DNA of 64,000 bases from Acanthosepion pharaonis (GCA_903632075.3 CAHIKZ030002622.1:484501-548500); one strand, 5' to 3'. Numbered from the stretch's first letter, positions 14,221 to 26,770 are shown. Numbers and translations: made by a program. Notes: generated by a model from the letters alone, not told the origin.

Positions 14221-17200
14221 CCAGTTTATACTTGACTCAACATGTAAACATTGGTCTGGTTTATACTTCAATCAAACTTAAATATTGCTCCAGTTTATAC
14301 TTGACTCAACATGTAAACATTGGTCTGGTTTATACTTCAATCAAACTTAAATATTGCTAAACCAGTTTATACAGTTTGACTCAACATGTAAACATTGGTC
14401 TGGTTTATACTTCAATCAAACTTAAATATTGCTCCAGTTTATGCTTGAAACATGTAAACATTGGTCTGGTTTATACTTCAATCAAACTTAAATATTGCTC
14501 CAGTTTATACTTGACTCAACATGTAAACATTAGTCTGGTTTATACTTCAATCAAACTTAAATATTGCTCCAGTTTATACTTGACTCAACATGTAAACATT
14601 GGTCTGGTTTATTATCAAACTTAAATATTGCTCAGTTTATACTTGAAACTTAAATATTGGTCCAGTTTTTATCAAACTTGATTGCTCTCAAGTTTATACT
14701 GATCACATGTATAAACATTAGTCTGGTTTATACTTCAATCAAACTTAAATATTGCTCCAGTTTATACTTGACTCAACATAAACATTAGTCTGGTTTATAC
14801 TTCAATCAAACTTAAATATTGCTCCAGTTTATACTTGACTCAACATGCAAACATTGGTCTGGTTTATACTTCAATCAAACTTAAATATTGCTCCAGTTTT
14901 ATACTTGACTCAACATGTAAACATTGGTCTGGTTTATACTTCAATCAAACTTAAATATTGCTCCAGTTTATACTTGACTCAACATGTAAACATTGGTCTG
15001 GTTTATACTTCAATCAAACTTAAATATTGCTCCAGTTTATACTTGACTCAACATGTAAACATTAGTCTAAACATTGGTTTATACTTCAATCAAACTTAAA
15101 TATTGCTCCAGTTTATACTTGACTCAACATGTAAACATTAGTCTGGTTTATACTTCAATCAAACTTAAATATTGCTCCAGTTTATACTTGACTCAACATG
15201 TAAACATTAGTCTGGTTTATACTTCAATCAAACTTAAATATTGCTCCAGTTTATACTTGACTCAACATGTAAACATTAGTCTGGTTTATACTTCAATCAA
15301 ACTTAAATATTGCTCCAGTTTATACTTGACTCAACATGTAAACATTAGTCTGGTTTATACTTCAATCAAACTTAAAATATTGCTCCAGTTTATACTTGAC
15401 TCAACATGTAAACATTGGTCTGGTTTATACTTCAATCAAACTTAAATATTGCTCCAGTTTATACTTGACTCAACATATAAACATTGGTCTGGTTTATACT
15501 TCAATCAAACTTAAATATTGCTCCAGTTTATACTTGACTCAACATGTAAACATTAGTCTGGTTTATACTTCAATCAAACTTAAATATTGCTCCAGTTTAT
15601 ACTTGACTCAACATGTAAACATTAGTCTGGTTTATACTTCAATCAAACTTAAATATTGCTCCAGTTTATACTTGACTCAACATGTAAACATTAGTCTGGT
15701 TTATACTTCAATCAAACTTAAATATTGCTCCAGTTTATACTTGACTCAACATGTAAACATTAGTCTGGTTTATACTTCAATCAAACTTAAATATTGCTCC
15801 AGTTTATACTTGACTCAACATGTAAACATTGGTCTGGTTTATACTTCAATCAAACTTAAATATTGCTCCAGTTTATACTTGACTCAACATGTAAACATTA
15901 GTCTGGTTTATACTTCAATCAAACTTAAATATTGCTCCAGTTTATACTTGACTCAACATGTAAACATTGGTCTTTATACTTCAATCAAACTTAAATATTG
16001 CTCCAGTTTATACTTGACTCAACATAAACATTAGTCTGGTTTATACTTCAAACTTAAATATTGCTCCAGTTTATACTTGACTCAACATGTAAAACATTGG
16101 TCTGGTTTATACTTCAATCAAATAAATATTGCTCCAGTTTATACTTGACTCAACATGTAAACATTAGTCTGGTTTATACTTCAATCAAACTTAAATATTG
16201 CTCCAGTTTATACTTGACTCAACATGTAAACATTGGTCTGGTTTATACTTCAATCAAACTTAAATATTGCTCCAGTTTATACTTGACTCAACATGTAAAC
16301 ATTAGTCTGGTTTATACTTCAATCAAACTTAAATATTGCTCCAGTTTATACTTGACTCAACATGTAAACATTAGTCTGGTTTATACTTCAATCAAACTTA
16401 AATATTGCTCCAGTTTATACTTGACTCAACATGTAAACATTAGTCTGGTTTAACATGTAAACATTAGTCTGGTTTATACTTCAAATCAAACTTAAATATT
16501 GCTCCAGTTTATACTTGACTCAACATGTAAACATTGGTCTGGTTTATACTTCAATCAAACTTAAATATCAGTTTATACTGACTCAACATGTAAACATTAG
16601 TTTTATACTTGACTCAACATGTAAACATTAGTCTGGTTTATACTTCAATCAAACTTAAATATTGCTCCAGTTTATACTTGACTCAACATGTAAACATTAG
16701 TCTGGTTTATACTTCAATCAAACTTAAATATTGCTCCAGTTTATACTTGACTCAACATGTAAACATTGTCTGGTTTTACTTATCAAACTTAAAATCAAAC
16801 TAAATATTGCTCCAGTTTATACTTGACTCAACATGTAAACATTAGTCTGGTTTATACTTCAATCAAACTTAAATATTGCTCCAGTTTATACTTGACTCAA
16901 CATGTAAACATTAGTCTGGTTTATACTTCAATCAAACTTAAATATTGCTCTCAGTTCTTGACTCAAACATGTAAACATTAGTCTGGTTTATACTTCAATC
17001 AAACTTAAATATTGCTCCAGTTTATACTTGACTCAACATGTAAACATTAGTCTGGTTTATACTTCAATCAAACTTAAATATTGCTCCAGTTTATACTTGA
17101 CTCAACATGTAAACATTAGTCTGGTTTATACTTCAATCAAACTTAAATATTGCTCCAGTTTATACTTGACTCAACATGTAAACATTGGTCTGGTTTATAC

Positions 17201-18770
17201 TTCAATCAAACTTAAATATTGCTCCAGTTTATACTTGACTCAACATGTAAACATTAGTCTGGTTTATACTTCAATCAAACTTAAATATTGCTCCAGTTTA
17301 TACTTGACTCAACATGTAAACATTGGTCTGGTTTATACTTCAATCAAACTTAAATATTGCTCCAGTTTATACTTGACTCAACATGTAAACATTAGTCTGG
17401 TTTATACTTCAATCAAACTTAAATATTGCTCCAGTTTATACTTGACTCAACATGTAAACATGGTTTATACTTCAATCAAACTTAAATATTGCTCCAGTTT
17501 ATACTTACTCAACATGTAAACATTGGTCTGGTTTATACTTCAATCAAACTTAAATATTGCTCCAGTTTATACTTGACTCAACATGTAAACATTGGTCTGG
17601 TTTATACTTCAATCAAACTTAAATATTGCTCCAGTTTATACTTGACTCAACATGTAAACATTAGTCTGGTTTATACTTCAATCAAACTTAAAGTTTATTG
17701 ACTCAACATGTAAACATTATCTGGTTTATTCAACTCTTAAATATTGTTTAAACATTAGTCTGGTTTATACTTCAATCAAACTTAAATATTGCTCCAGTTT
17801 ATACTTGACTCAACATGTAAACATTAGTCTGGTTTATACTTCAAACTTAAAACTTTTAAATATTGCTCCAGTTTATACTTGACTCAACATGTAAACATTA
17901 GTCTGGTTTATACTTCAATCAAACTTAAATATTGCTCCAGTTTATACTTGACTCAACATGTAAACATTGGTCTGGTTTATACTTCAATCAAACTTAAATA
18001 TTGCTCCAGTTTATACTTGACTCAACATGTAAACATTGGTCTGGTTTATACTTCAATCAAACTTAAATATTGCTCCAGTTTGACTCAACATGTAAACAGT
18101 CTGGTTTATACTTCAATCAAACTTACTCAACATGACTAAACATTGGTCTGGTTTATACTTCAATCAAACTTAAATATTGCTCCAGTTTATACTTGACTCA
18201 ACATGTAAACATTGGTCTGGTTTATACTTCAATCAAACTTAAATATTGCTCCAGTTTATATTGACTCAACATGTAAACATTAGTCTGGTTTATACTTCAA
18301 TCAAACTTAAATATTGCTCCAGTTTATACTTGACTCAACATGTAAACATTGGTCTGGTTTATACTTCAATCAAACTTAAATATTGCTCCAGTTTATACTT
18401 GACTCAACATGTAAAATTAGTCTGGTTTATACTTCAATCAAACTTAAATATTGCTCCAGTTTATACTTGACTCAACATGTAAACATTGGTCTGGTTTTAT
18501 ACTTCAATCAAACTTTGCTCCAGTTTATACTTGACTCAACATGTAAACATTGGTCTGGTTTATACTTCAATCAAACTTAAATATTGCTCCAGTTTATACT
18601 TGACTCAACATGTAAAACATTGGTCTGGTTTATACTTCAATCAAATTTAAATATTGCTCCAGTTTATACTTGACTCAACATGTAAACATTAGTCTGGTTT
18701 ATACTTCAATCAAACTTAAATATTGCTCCAGTTTATACTTGACTCAACATGTAAACATTGGTCTGGTTTA
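14220..18770. repeat. Satellite block 7, longest ordered block
   Basis: The longest homogeneous part of the array. About nine successive intact units stay in one open frame at 15,396-16,034. Long runs of the A variant at the half A site (15,120-15,350 and 15,545-15,770) contrast with the alternating runs in blocks 1 and 3, so variants are clustered rather than random. Confidence 0.9.
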
Positions 18771-21190
18771 TACTTGAATCTTAAAATTGCTAGTTTAAAC
18801 ATTTGTTTGGTTTGGTCTGGTTTATATTTCAAAAAACTTAAATATTGCTCCAGTTTATACTTGACTCAACATAAACATTAGTCTGGTTTATACTTCAATC
18901 AAACTTAAATATTGCTCCAGTTTATACTTGACTCAACATGTAAACATTGGTCTGGTTTATACTTCAATCAAACTTAAATATTGTCCAGTTTATACTTGAC
19001 TTATAAACATTAGTCTGGTTTATACTTCAATCAAACTTAAATATTGCTCAGGGACTCAACATGTAAACATTAGTCTGGTTTATACTTCAATCAAACTTAA
19101 ATACCAGTTTATACTCAACATGTAAACATTGGTCTGGTTTATACAATCAAATAAATATTGCTCCAGTTTACATTTTTAAACATTGGTCTGGTTTATACTT
19201 CAATCAAACTTAAATATTGCTCCAGTTTATACTTGACTCAACATTAAACATTGGTCTGGTTTATACTTCAATTTAAATATTGCTCCAGTTTATACTTGAC
19301 TAACATGTAAACATTAGTCTGGTTTATACTTCAATCAAACTTAAATATTGCTCCAGTTTATACTTGACTCAACATGTAAACATTAGTCTGGTTTATACTT
19401 CAATCAAACTTAAATATTGCTCCAGTTTATACTTGACTCAATATGTAAACATTAAATCAATCAAACTTAAATATTTCCAGTTTATACTTGACTCAACATA
19501 TAAACATTGGTCTGGTTTTACTTCAATCAAACTTAAATATTGCTCCAGTTTATACTTGACTCAACATGTAAACATTGGTCTGGTTTATACTTCAATCAAA
19601 CTTAAATATTGCTCCAGTTTATACTTGACTCAACATGTAAACATTAGTCTGGTTTATACTTCAATCAAACTTTTCCAGTTTATACTTGACTCAACATGTA
19701 AACATTGGTCTGGTTTATACTTCAATCAAACTTAAATATTGCTCCAGTTTAACACTCAACATCTAAACATTGGTCTGGCTTTTGTGATCAAACTTAAATA
19801 TTGCTCCAGTTTTACTTGACTCAACATGTAAACAAGTCTGGTTTATACTTCAATCAAACTTAAATATTGCTCCAGTTTATATTGACTCAACATAAACATT
19901 AGTCTGGTTTATATCAATGATAATGATTTAATTCAATCAAACTTAAATGAGTTTTAATTTTCATGTTTAAACATTAGTCTTGTTGGCCTGGTTTTCCAGT
20001 TTTTTTCAACAATGATAAACATTGGTCTGGTTTAGGCCTAATCAAACCATAAATATTGCTCCAGTTTATACTTGACTCAAACATGTAAACAAGTTTATAC
20101 TTCAATCAAACTTAAATATTGCTCCAGTTTATACTTGACTCAACATGTAAACATTGGCCTGGATCAATCAAACTTAAATACAGTTTATACTTGACTAAAC
20201 ATGTAAACATTGGTCTGGTTTATACTTCAATCAAACTTAAATACTCCAGTTTATAATGTAAACATTGGTCTGGTTTATTTTCAAAAAAACTTAAATATTG
20301 CTCCAGTTTTATACTTGATATCAAAGTAAACATTTCTGGATTCAATCAAACTTAAATATTGAGTTTAAATCAACAAAACATTGGTCTGGTTTATAGATTA
20401 AATATTGCTCCAGTTTATTTTGACTCAACATGTTGGTTTATACTTCAATCAAACTTAAATATTGCTCCAGTTTATACTTTGACTCCGACAATATTTTGTT
20501 TTTCAGTTTATACTTGACTCAACATTTTTGGTCTGTTTATACTTCAATCAAACTAAGAAATATTGCTCCAGTTTTTACTTGACTCAACATAAAACATTGG
20601 TCTGGTTTATATTCAATCAAACTTAAATATAGTTTATATTGACTTCAACATGTAAACATTGGTCTGGTTTATACTTCAATCAAACTTAAATATTGCTCCA
20701 GTTTATACTTGACTCGTAAACATTTGGTCTGGTTTATACTTCAATCAAACTTAAATATTGTCCAGTTTATACTTGACTTTTGGTCTGGTTTATACTTCAA
20801 AAAAATAAAAATTTAAAAAGTTTTATACAACTTTATTGGTCTGACCTTATAGATGTAAATAAATATTGCCCCAGTTTTTACTTCCTTCAAATGTTAAACA
20901 TTGGTCTGGTTTATACTTCAATTGGATTGCCCTCCATTGATCAAAATCAAACTTAAATATCCACAGATTGGCCTGGTTGGGCTCAACATATAAACATTGG
21001 TCTTTACTCTCGCCTCGACTGAAATATTGCAAAATTGGTAAACATTCTGGTTTATACTTCAAAAACTTAAAAAGTTTATAGGACACAGACATGACTACGT
21101 TCTAGTTTATACTTGAAAAAGGCAAATATTGCAGAAATCATTTAGAAACAGTTTATACCTTGAAAGATAAACCCTGTTTATTTTAAATAT
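18770..21190. repeat. Satellite block 8, decaying right edge
   Basis: Units become progressively shorter and more divergent until only isolated words such as GGTCTGGTTTATACTTC remain; the last clear trace is near 21,160. At 19,911-19,935 the array contains a 25-base word that is not satellite and recurs exactly in the unique flank at 21,562-21,586. Confidence 0.85.
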
Positions 21191-22807
21191 AGGGGTCAGG
21201 ATGGTTGGGACATTCTAAACCTTTCTCACATAGATTGTTACATTTTTTATTTCCCTATTTTATATCATTATATTATATTATTATTATATTATATTATATT
21301 ATAATATCATTATATTATAGAGCAATTAAATATCTTCATTTTTGTTTTCCGAGTTATGTTTTTCTTTTCTTTTCTTTTCTTTATGTAATAGATCAGTCTT
21401 GTCAAGGTGAAAACAAATGCTGACCCAAAATTGACCTAGAAATTGCTTTATGTTTTTTTTTAAGTTAAAAAGTTAAAATGCTCTAACAGAAATCTCACTG
21501 TGATGTACAATTTTTGCTGTATCAAAGAAATATATCCACAGACAGAAACTAAATGATGATAATATCAATGATAATGATTTAATTCAGTTTTGATAATTTT
21601 CAATGCTTGTTCTTTTCTTTTTACAATGATTAATGTTCACCCTGTACTAGGCCTAAGAACCATTCAAGGTAGAGGGATACAAACAGAGCAAGAGGTGCAA
21701 TTTATGGAGATATGTGGGGAGATAATAGTTAACATTAGACTTGAACAGGTTAATCTTATATGTGCTTTGCTCAAAGAATTTTGTCCTAAAAGTATTAACT
21801 ATTTTTTTTCATGTTTACCAACATTCGTTTGATTATTTTGTTTTTCTATGGTTTTATCAGAAAAATAAGAAACCTTCTCCTTTTTATTTTTTTTTAACAT
21901 TTTTACTCCTTTTGTTTTTTTGTACATACCTACAGATTTTATACCCTCTCCTTATATTTTTTGGCATTTTCAAACTCTCAATACGTTGAAGGGCAGAGTT
22001 TTTCAAAAAAGCTCTCCTTATGGGGTTTCTTTTAATATTTTTACTGATCATGGGCCAGTTAATAAATATACTAGAGTTGGAGATTCCCTTATGTTTTTTA
22101 AGAGAATTGCTTCTTATATTTCTTTTCCTAAGTATTTTTTAATCTCGTTTATTATTTTTCAGTAACCTTCTCCTTATGTTTTTTAACATTTTTCTCTACA
22201 TTTTACTCTCTCCTGTTTTTATTTTTTGCATTTTTTTCTTTGTTTTAATCTTCTAATGATTTTTTAACATTTTTTACTGTCCTTATGTTTTTTGTACATT
22301 TTTTCTACATTTTTTAATATTTTTTTTTATTTTTTTTCTACATTTTTACTCTCCTTATGTTTTTTCTGTGTTTTTACTCTTCTAATGATTTTGTACATTT
22401 TTACTGTCCTTATGTTTTTGTACATTTTTACTCTTGTTATACATTTTTTTCTTTTTTGTTTTTACTCTTCATTTTTACATTTTTTACTGTCCTTATGTTT
22501 TTACATTTTCCTTGTTTATTTTTTACATTTTACTTTTTTTTTTTACTCTCCTTATGTTTTGTTTACTTTTTTTTTAATGTGTGGGTCAGATGCTTTTCTT
22601 AAATAAAGTAAAGTTGATTCGAGTTTATATAATTCAGACATTACCTACACTTAGCATTTCTTTCCTATCTTTCTTGAACGGACAATTTCCTTAATGAATA
22701 TTGATTTTTTTTTTTTTTTTGAAATAACTCATTACACCAAAAAGAATTTTGAGGATCCACCACACCAAAAATTTACTGTCCACCTATTTCCCAATCACTT
22801 GCAAATA
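21190..22807. other. AT-rich, T-rich flank without genes
   Basis: No gene is seen. It holds a short (TATTA)n-like run at about 21,263-21,322 and a pyrimidine run TTTTCTTTTCTTTTC at 21,360-21,385. From about 21,860 to 22,600 there is a very T-rich stretch in which CTCCTTATGTTTTT and ACATTTTTACT recur at irregular spacing of about 20-60 bases, a degenerate low-complexity repeat. Open frames here are phenylalanine-rich by-products of T runs. Confidence 0.7.
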
Positions 22808-24095
22808 TCAGGTCACCCCATAAGTTCTGTCCGAATATTAACTTTTTGTTAAAATGAACAAAATTTAAAGAGTATTTTATAATGTCTAATTTAGCTGAAC
22901 ATTATTTTTGATTAGATGCATTTAAACTGATCAAATTTTATTTCAGAGAACAATAAAATTAAATTTTGTTTGATTAAAACCCTGCTAACATGGAAGTACC
23001 CAAGAATCATTTGAGGCACATAATACTTTATGAGTTCAAGAAAGGAAACTCAGCAGCCGAAGCGGCTAGAAACATTCACTCAGTTTAAGAAGAGGAATGT
23101 GTGAATGAAAGAACTTGCAGAAGATGGTTTGCAAAATTCAGAGGTGGAGATTTCACCCTTGGAGATGAAGATCGAACCAGATGTCCAGCTAAGTTTGATG
23201 AAAAGCTTCTTGAAGCTGTACTTGAAGAAAATCCTGCTTTATCAGTTGAGGAATTGGCAGTGGTTCTCAGTTCAAACCATACAACCGTTCATCATCATCC
23301 TCAACAACTTGGAAAAGTTCCTAAACTTGGAAAATGTGTGCCTCATGAATTGTCTGAAAACAACCTCAAATCGCGAGTTGACATCTGCTCTTCTCTCCAT
23401 TCTCGCCAACTTGTTTCACCTTTTTTGGATAGACTTCTGACTGGCAGCGAAAAATGGATCTTTTATCGAAATGTTAAGCATCGTAGACAGTGGCTTGGTA
23501 AAGGAGAAGTACCTAAGCCACAGCTGAGAAGGGAACTTCATTGGCAAAAGGTTCTTCTTTCAATCTGGTGGGATCACCAAGGAATAATCCACTTTGAATT
23601 CTTACCACCTAATGCAACAATTAATGCTCAAATATACTGTCAGCAATTAGAGCGTTTGAACCAAGCTTTGAGGAAAAAAAAGACCTGCTCTAGTGAATTG
23701 AAAAGAGGTGATGTTTCATCAGGATAATATGCAACCCCATACAGCAAGAATCATGTCACAAAAGATTGAAGAACTTGGTTGGGAGAAAATTCCTCATCCA
23801 TCTTATTCTCCCAATCTTGCTCCTTCAGACTACCATTTGTTTCATAGCTTACAGAATTATTTGGAAGAAACAGCTTTTGTAACACAGGAAGAGGTTAAAA
23901 CTGACATTTGTGAGTTCTTCGAATCAAAGCCAAAAGAATTTTACAGTAATGGAATTAGTAATCTTGTTAATAGATGGAAGGAAGTCATAGATAATCAGGG
24001 AAAAAACATTGTTGATTGAATCTATAATTAAATGTAACATTTGGTCACTTGTTTTCTGTATTTAAAATTCGGACAGAACTTATGGGATGACCTGA
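22808..24095 (+). mobile_element. Full-length mariner element, coding-dead
   Basis: A 1,288-bp element bounded by 29-nt terminal inverted repeats at 22,808-22,836 and 24,067-24,095. The left repeat starts TCAGGTCACCCCATAAGTTC; the right, read inward, differs at one base (CAT for CAC). Both ends are flanked by TA (22,806-22,807 and 24,096-24,097), the normal mariner target duplication. The size, the TA target and the DD34D-spaced transposase relic inside make this a mariner-family DNA transposon. Near-perfect ends with a damaged gene suggest moderately recent insertion of an already defective copy, or one that could only be moved in trans. Confidence 0.95.
22990..24019 (+). pseudogene. Mariner transposase pseudogene
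   Basis: The relic runs from an ATG with start MEVPKNHLRHI to the TGA at 24,017, a span of 343 codons, which is the usual mariner length. An N-terminal helix-turn-helix region is visible (NERTCRRWFAKFR near residues 38-50), then a linker CVPHELSE where mariners usually have WVPHEL. The catalytic domain has HQDN (Asp codon at 23,723) and PNLAPSDYHLF (Asp at 23,828), with exactly 34 residues between the two Asp, the DD34D spacing. The first catalytic Asp is expected in TGDEKW, but the sequence reads TGSEKW (AGC at 23,446, residue 153). Other breaks are TAA at 23,086, a frameshift in the A8 run at 23,674-23,681, and TGA at 23,699. The protein cannot be active. That it is a mariner is certain; the subfamily is not determined. 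Confidence 0.93.
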
Positions 24096-24230
24096 TACAT
24101 GATAATTCATGGCCATTTTATTCTTTATTCAGTTTTAAAATTGGTTTTGTCATGCCATCATCCTTAAAACATTTCCAAAGATACATATTTCTTCCAAAGA
24201 GCTTACATTAATTAATGAGAGATATTTTTT

Positions 24231-24524
24231 ACACTATTTACATTGTTCAGACTGTCTTTAGCGTCATATTCATGATGTTTTGGCCATTGTACACTCTGAC
24301 CTTCTTCTGGTGATATACACTGGAATTTCAAACTGAACTCTTTATTTAGTCCACTTGGGTAGATTGTTCTAGTTCCACATGACATGCCTTTTCTGGATAT
24401 CTGAGTTTCAGCTATTTCTCTTTAGTAACTCAACTCTCCAGGTCTTTGTTCTCCTCTGCTGTGGTCAGGTATTGAACTCACAACTTTTTAGGTCAAGTCA
24501 CTGAATTACTTCAATCAATCATTC
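24231..24524 (-). mobile_element. tRNA-derived SINE, family S1, inverted copy
   Basis: The reverse complement matches 59,250-59,565 over nearly its whole length. Shared blocks include GTGAGTTCAATACC, ATGTGGAACTAGAACA, AATAAAGNGTTCAGTTTGA and GTCTGAANAATGTA. GAGTTCAATACC resembles the pol III B box of a tRNA promoter, so I call it a tRNA-derived SINE. It abuts the transposase relic that starts near 24,525. Confidence 0.7.
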
Positions 24525-24937
24525 TGATAAGAAAAGAAATCCTGAATTTGTTGATGAGGGCCTCAGACTCAACACAGAGGCTTACATCAAGTACCTTGAG
24601 GAGGTAGTGCTGCACTGAGTCAAGAAGGCGACTACTGGAAGATTCTATGTCTGACAACAGGACTCTGCACCATGCCACACAAGCAGGAGAACCCAATTAT
24701 GGCTACCAGACAATTTCTGTGGCCACATCTAGCCACCTAACTCCCCTTGGTTATTATGCATGAGGCGCAGTTGATCCAGAGACCAACAAAATTCCTTTTA
24801 ATGCCAAAGATGAAATGAAGGCAACGATTATGGCAGCATTCACCAAATTAAACAAGGAGAACTTCCAGAAGAGCTACAGGAAACTCTGAAGTCATCTGGA
24901 GGCTGTGCTTGAAGCCAATGGCGATTTTATTGAATAA
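24525..24937 (+). pseudogene. Tc1/mariner-type transposase relic (C-terminal half)
   Basis: One forward frame reads PEFVDEGLRLNTEAYIKYLE, then a stop, then QQDSAPCHTSRRTQLWL and PDNFCGHI. After a shift near 24,745 it reads DPETNKIPFNAKDEMKATI and HLEAVLEANGDFIE, ending with TAA at 24,935. QQDSAPCHTS with the Asp at 24,661 is the second catalytic Asp region of an IS630/Tc1/mariner DDE domain. The following PPNSP block has lost the part that should hold the third acidic residue. In-frame stops are TGA 24,616, TGA 24,652, TAG 24,730 and one more TGA near 24,886. The N-terminal DNA-binding half is absent. It is a different family from the mariner at 22.8 kb. Confidence 0.8.
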
Positions 24938-25056
24938 ATTTACTCTTTAGTATTTCAAGATATTTTTGCGTAATTTTGGTAAATATATCTGTTAAAATGA
25001 GATGTCATTGTTATTTTTGCATAATTTAGATGACAATTTATCCATTGCACTATGTA

Positions 25057-25058
25057 AA

Positions 25059-25116
<58 letters not shown>

Positions 25117-25172
25117 GATGTATTTAGATGTATATATTTACAGATATATGTATAGAGAGATGTATTTAGATG

Positions 25173-25203
<31 letters not shown>

Positions 25204-25205
25204 TT
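25057..25205. repeat. (TA)n and TATG microsatellites
   Basis: A (TA)n run at about 25,069-25,108, then GATG/TATA-rich sequence and a second TA run with TATG repeats to 25,205. Open frames here encode only Tyr-Ile or His-Thr runs. Confidence 0.9.
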
Positions 25206-25437
25206 CATCAGATGTAAAAATGCAAGAATTAAAAACCAGTTGTGTAACTTCACACAAACAAAACCTTGCAAACGAATGGTGCAACATTCGAAAGTACTTA
25301 GGAAAAATAATATTAAAAATACAATATAAATTTTGGCTAATGTACAGATAAAACAAAACAACTTGAAATGAATGGAAATTTGAATGATTTAATAAAAAAT
25401 TCATAGGCAGAAATAAGATTAGCTCCCAAAATACGTT

Positions 25438-25444
25438 TTATATA

Positions 25445-25484
<40 letters not shown>
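25438..25484. repeat. (TA)n microsatellite
   Basis: Nearly pure TA dinucleotides interrupted once by TG. Confidence 0.92.
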
Positions 25485-25487
<3 letters not shown>

Positions 25488-25579
25488 AAAAGAAAGAACT
25501 ATAAGATATATAATCTGGTGTTCTTACTGATATTTTTATTTTTTACAAAACAGTGTTCAATGTAAATTACAGAGCATAA

Positions 25580-25715
25580 ATATTATAAATTAACTGATTT
25601 AAAATATGGTTTCTTCACACACACAGGAATTACCATGTTTCAAAACATGTTTTTGAAACATGGTAATTACTGTGTGGTGAAGAAACCATATTTTAAATCA
25701 GTTAATTTATAATAT
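25580..25715. mobile_element. Foldback hairpin, possible MITE
   Basis: About 136 bp that is almost its own reverse complement. The left arm runs from ATTATAAATTAACTG through ATGGTTTCTTCAC and ATTACCATGTTTC; the right arm repeats these blocks inverted, with a few differences near the tip (CACACACACAGGAATT against CACCACACAGTAATT). The centre is a palindromic CATG. TA-rich DNA flanks the right side. It is consistent with a miniature foldback transposon whose arms meet, but no second copy is seen in the window. Confidence 0.65.
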
Positions 25716-25730
25716 ATATATATATATTTA

Positions 25731-26630
25731 GTTGGATTGGTGTGAGTTTGTAACCCTGGGTTTCACATTATTTGCTATTGTCAGACAAACTAATTCATTT
25801 TTTAAATTTTAGATTTATATATGGTTGCGTATATCAGTGTTTTTATAGTAGTGGGAGGAAAAATTGTCATCGGAAAGCCACTCATACGTACATAAACATA
25901 CATACATGCACAATTCACTCATTGACGTACACAGATATACATACACGTACGCTCACTCATTGGAGCCCACACAAACATAAACATATATGAACAGTGTGGA
26001 GCTGGGCATATATTTGCATCCATGTGTTGTTGCATACATACATACACAATTGGTCACTGTATTCAATGCTGGATGGTGTAGCGAAACATCTTTTGTCATT
26101 TGCGGTGTCAACAAGCAGTCCATTCATCTATTTTGTTCGCCGAATAATTTTTTCTCACAGACATGTATGTACGTATGCACACACGTTCACACATCTACTA
26201 TCCAACTGTTTTTTAATTTTTTTTATGATGGGGTCTGTGTAATACTATGGTAGGTAAAATTGCTATTATTTTAAAATTTTAATGCTGTTTTGTTATTAAT
26301 TTAAAGCTGGTTATTTGCTTGTTTTTGGCGATTACACATATGTAAATGGTAGAAACTACAATTTATAATGCTTATTAGTATTTATGCGGTGCTATTAATT
26401 TTTCTCTGCAGGGAAATAAGTATAATTGTGGACTGATACAGTGATGTTAATTGTGGTATGGTATTAACTGTGGACTAATGCAGCCATGGTAATTGTGATG
26501 TGGTAGAAATGGTTGGTATTTTTTTTTTTTTTATCCATTTGGCATAAATTTTGATAATAGGTATTTGTTTTCATGCCTGCATTTGGAAATTATTTCTGAT
26601 CTTATGTTTAGTGAAACAGTCTGTCTGTGG
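25731..26630. other. Stretch with no recognised gene
   Basis: AT-rich sequence with scattered ACATACATAC and CACACA words at 25,880-26,050 and 26,160-26,200. I recognise no element. The last ~25 bases, ACAGTCTGTCTGTGGATGAC, equal the 3' end of the SINE family seen at 46.4-47.3 kb, leading into the TA tract. Confidence 0.5.
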
Positions 26631-26634
26631 ATGA

Positions 26635-26635
<1 letters not shown>

Positions 26636-26684
<49 letters not shown>

Positions 26685-26689
26685 ATAGA

Positions 26690-26725
<36 letters not shown>

Positions 26726-26770
26726 GATAGATAGATAGATAGATAGATAAATATAGACATAGATAGATAG

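Larger units (their letters stand above)
1..21190. repeat. 69-bp satellite array (whole array)
   Basis: About 21 kb of head-to-tail copies of a 69-bp unit. Each unit has two related halves. Half A (35 bp) begins ACTTGACTCAAC and ends TGGTTTAT; half B (34 bp) begins ACTTCAATCAAA and ends CAGTTTAT. Aligned by eye the halves agree at about 25 of 35 positions, so the unit is a diverged dimer of a ~35-bp ancestor. Read from TTGACT, the forward frame has no stop for 23 codons (peptide start LTQHVNIGLVYT), so every run of intact units looks like an open reading frame. The other two forward frames have a stop in each unit. Frame-breaking indels are frequent and there is no coding context, so I read it as non-coding satellite DNA. 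Position 1 already lies in degenerate array sequence, so the left border may be outside the window. Confidence 0.97.

Noticed and set aside
22292..22606. Overlapping Phe-rich frames resembling membrane proteins
   Set aside because: T-run low-complexity sequence; two frames are open at once with the same composition.
25772..26253. Overlapping frames with Cys and His residues suggestive of a small secreted peptide
   Set aside because: Two frames overlap with no signal sequence or family match, in DNA rich in ACATAC words that generate His/Thr codons.
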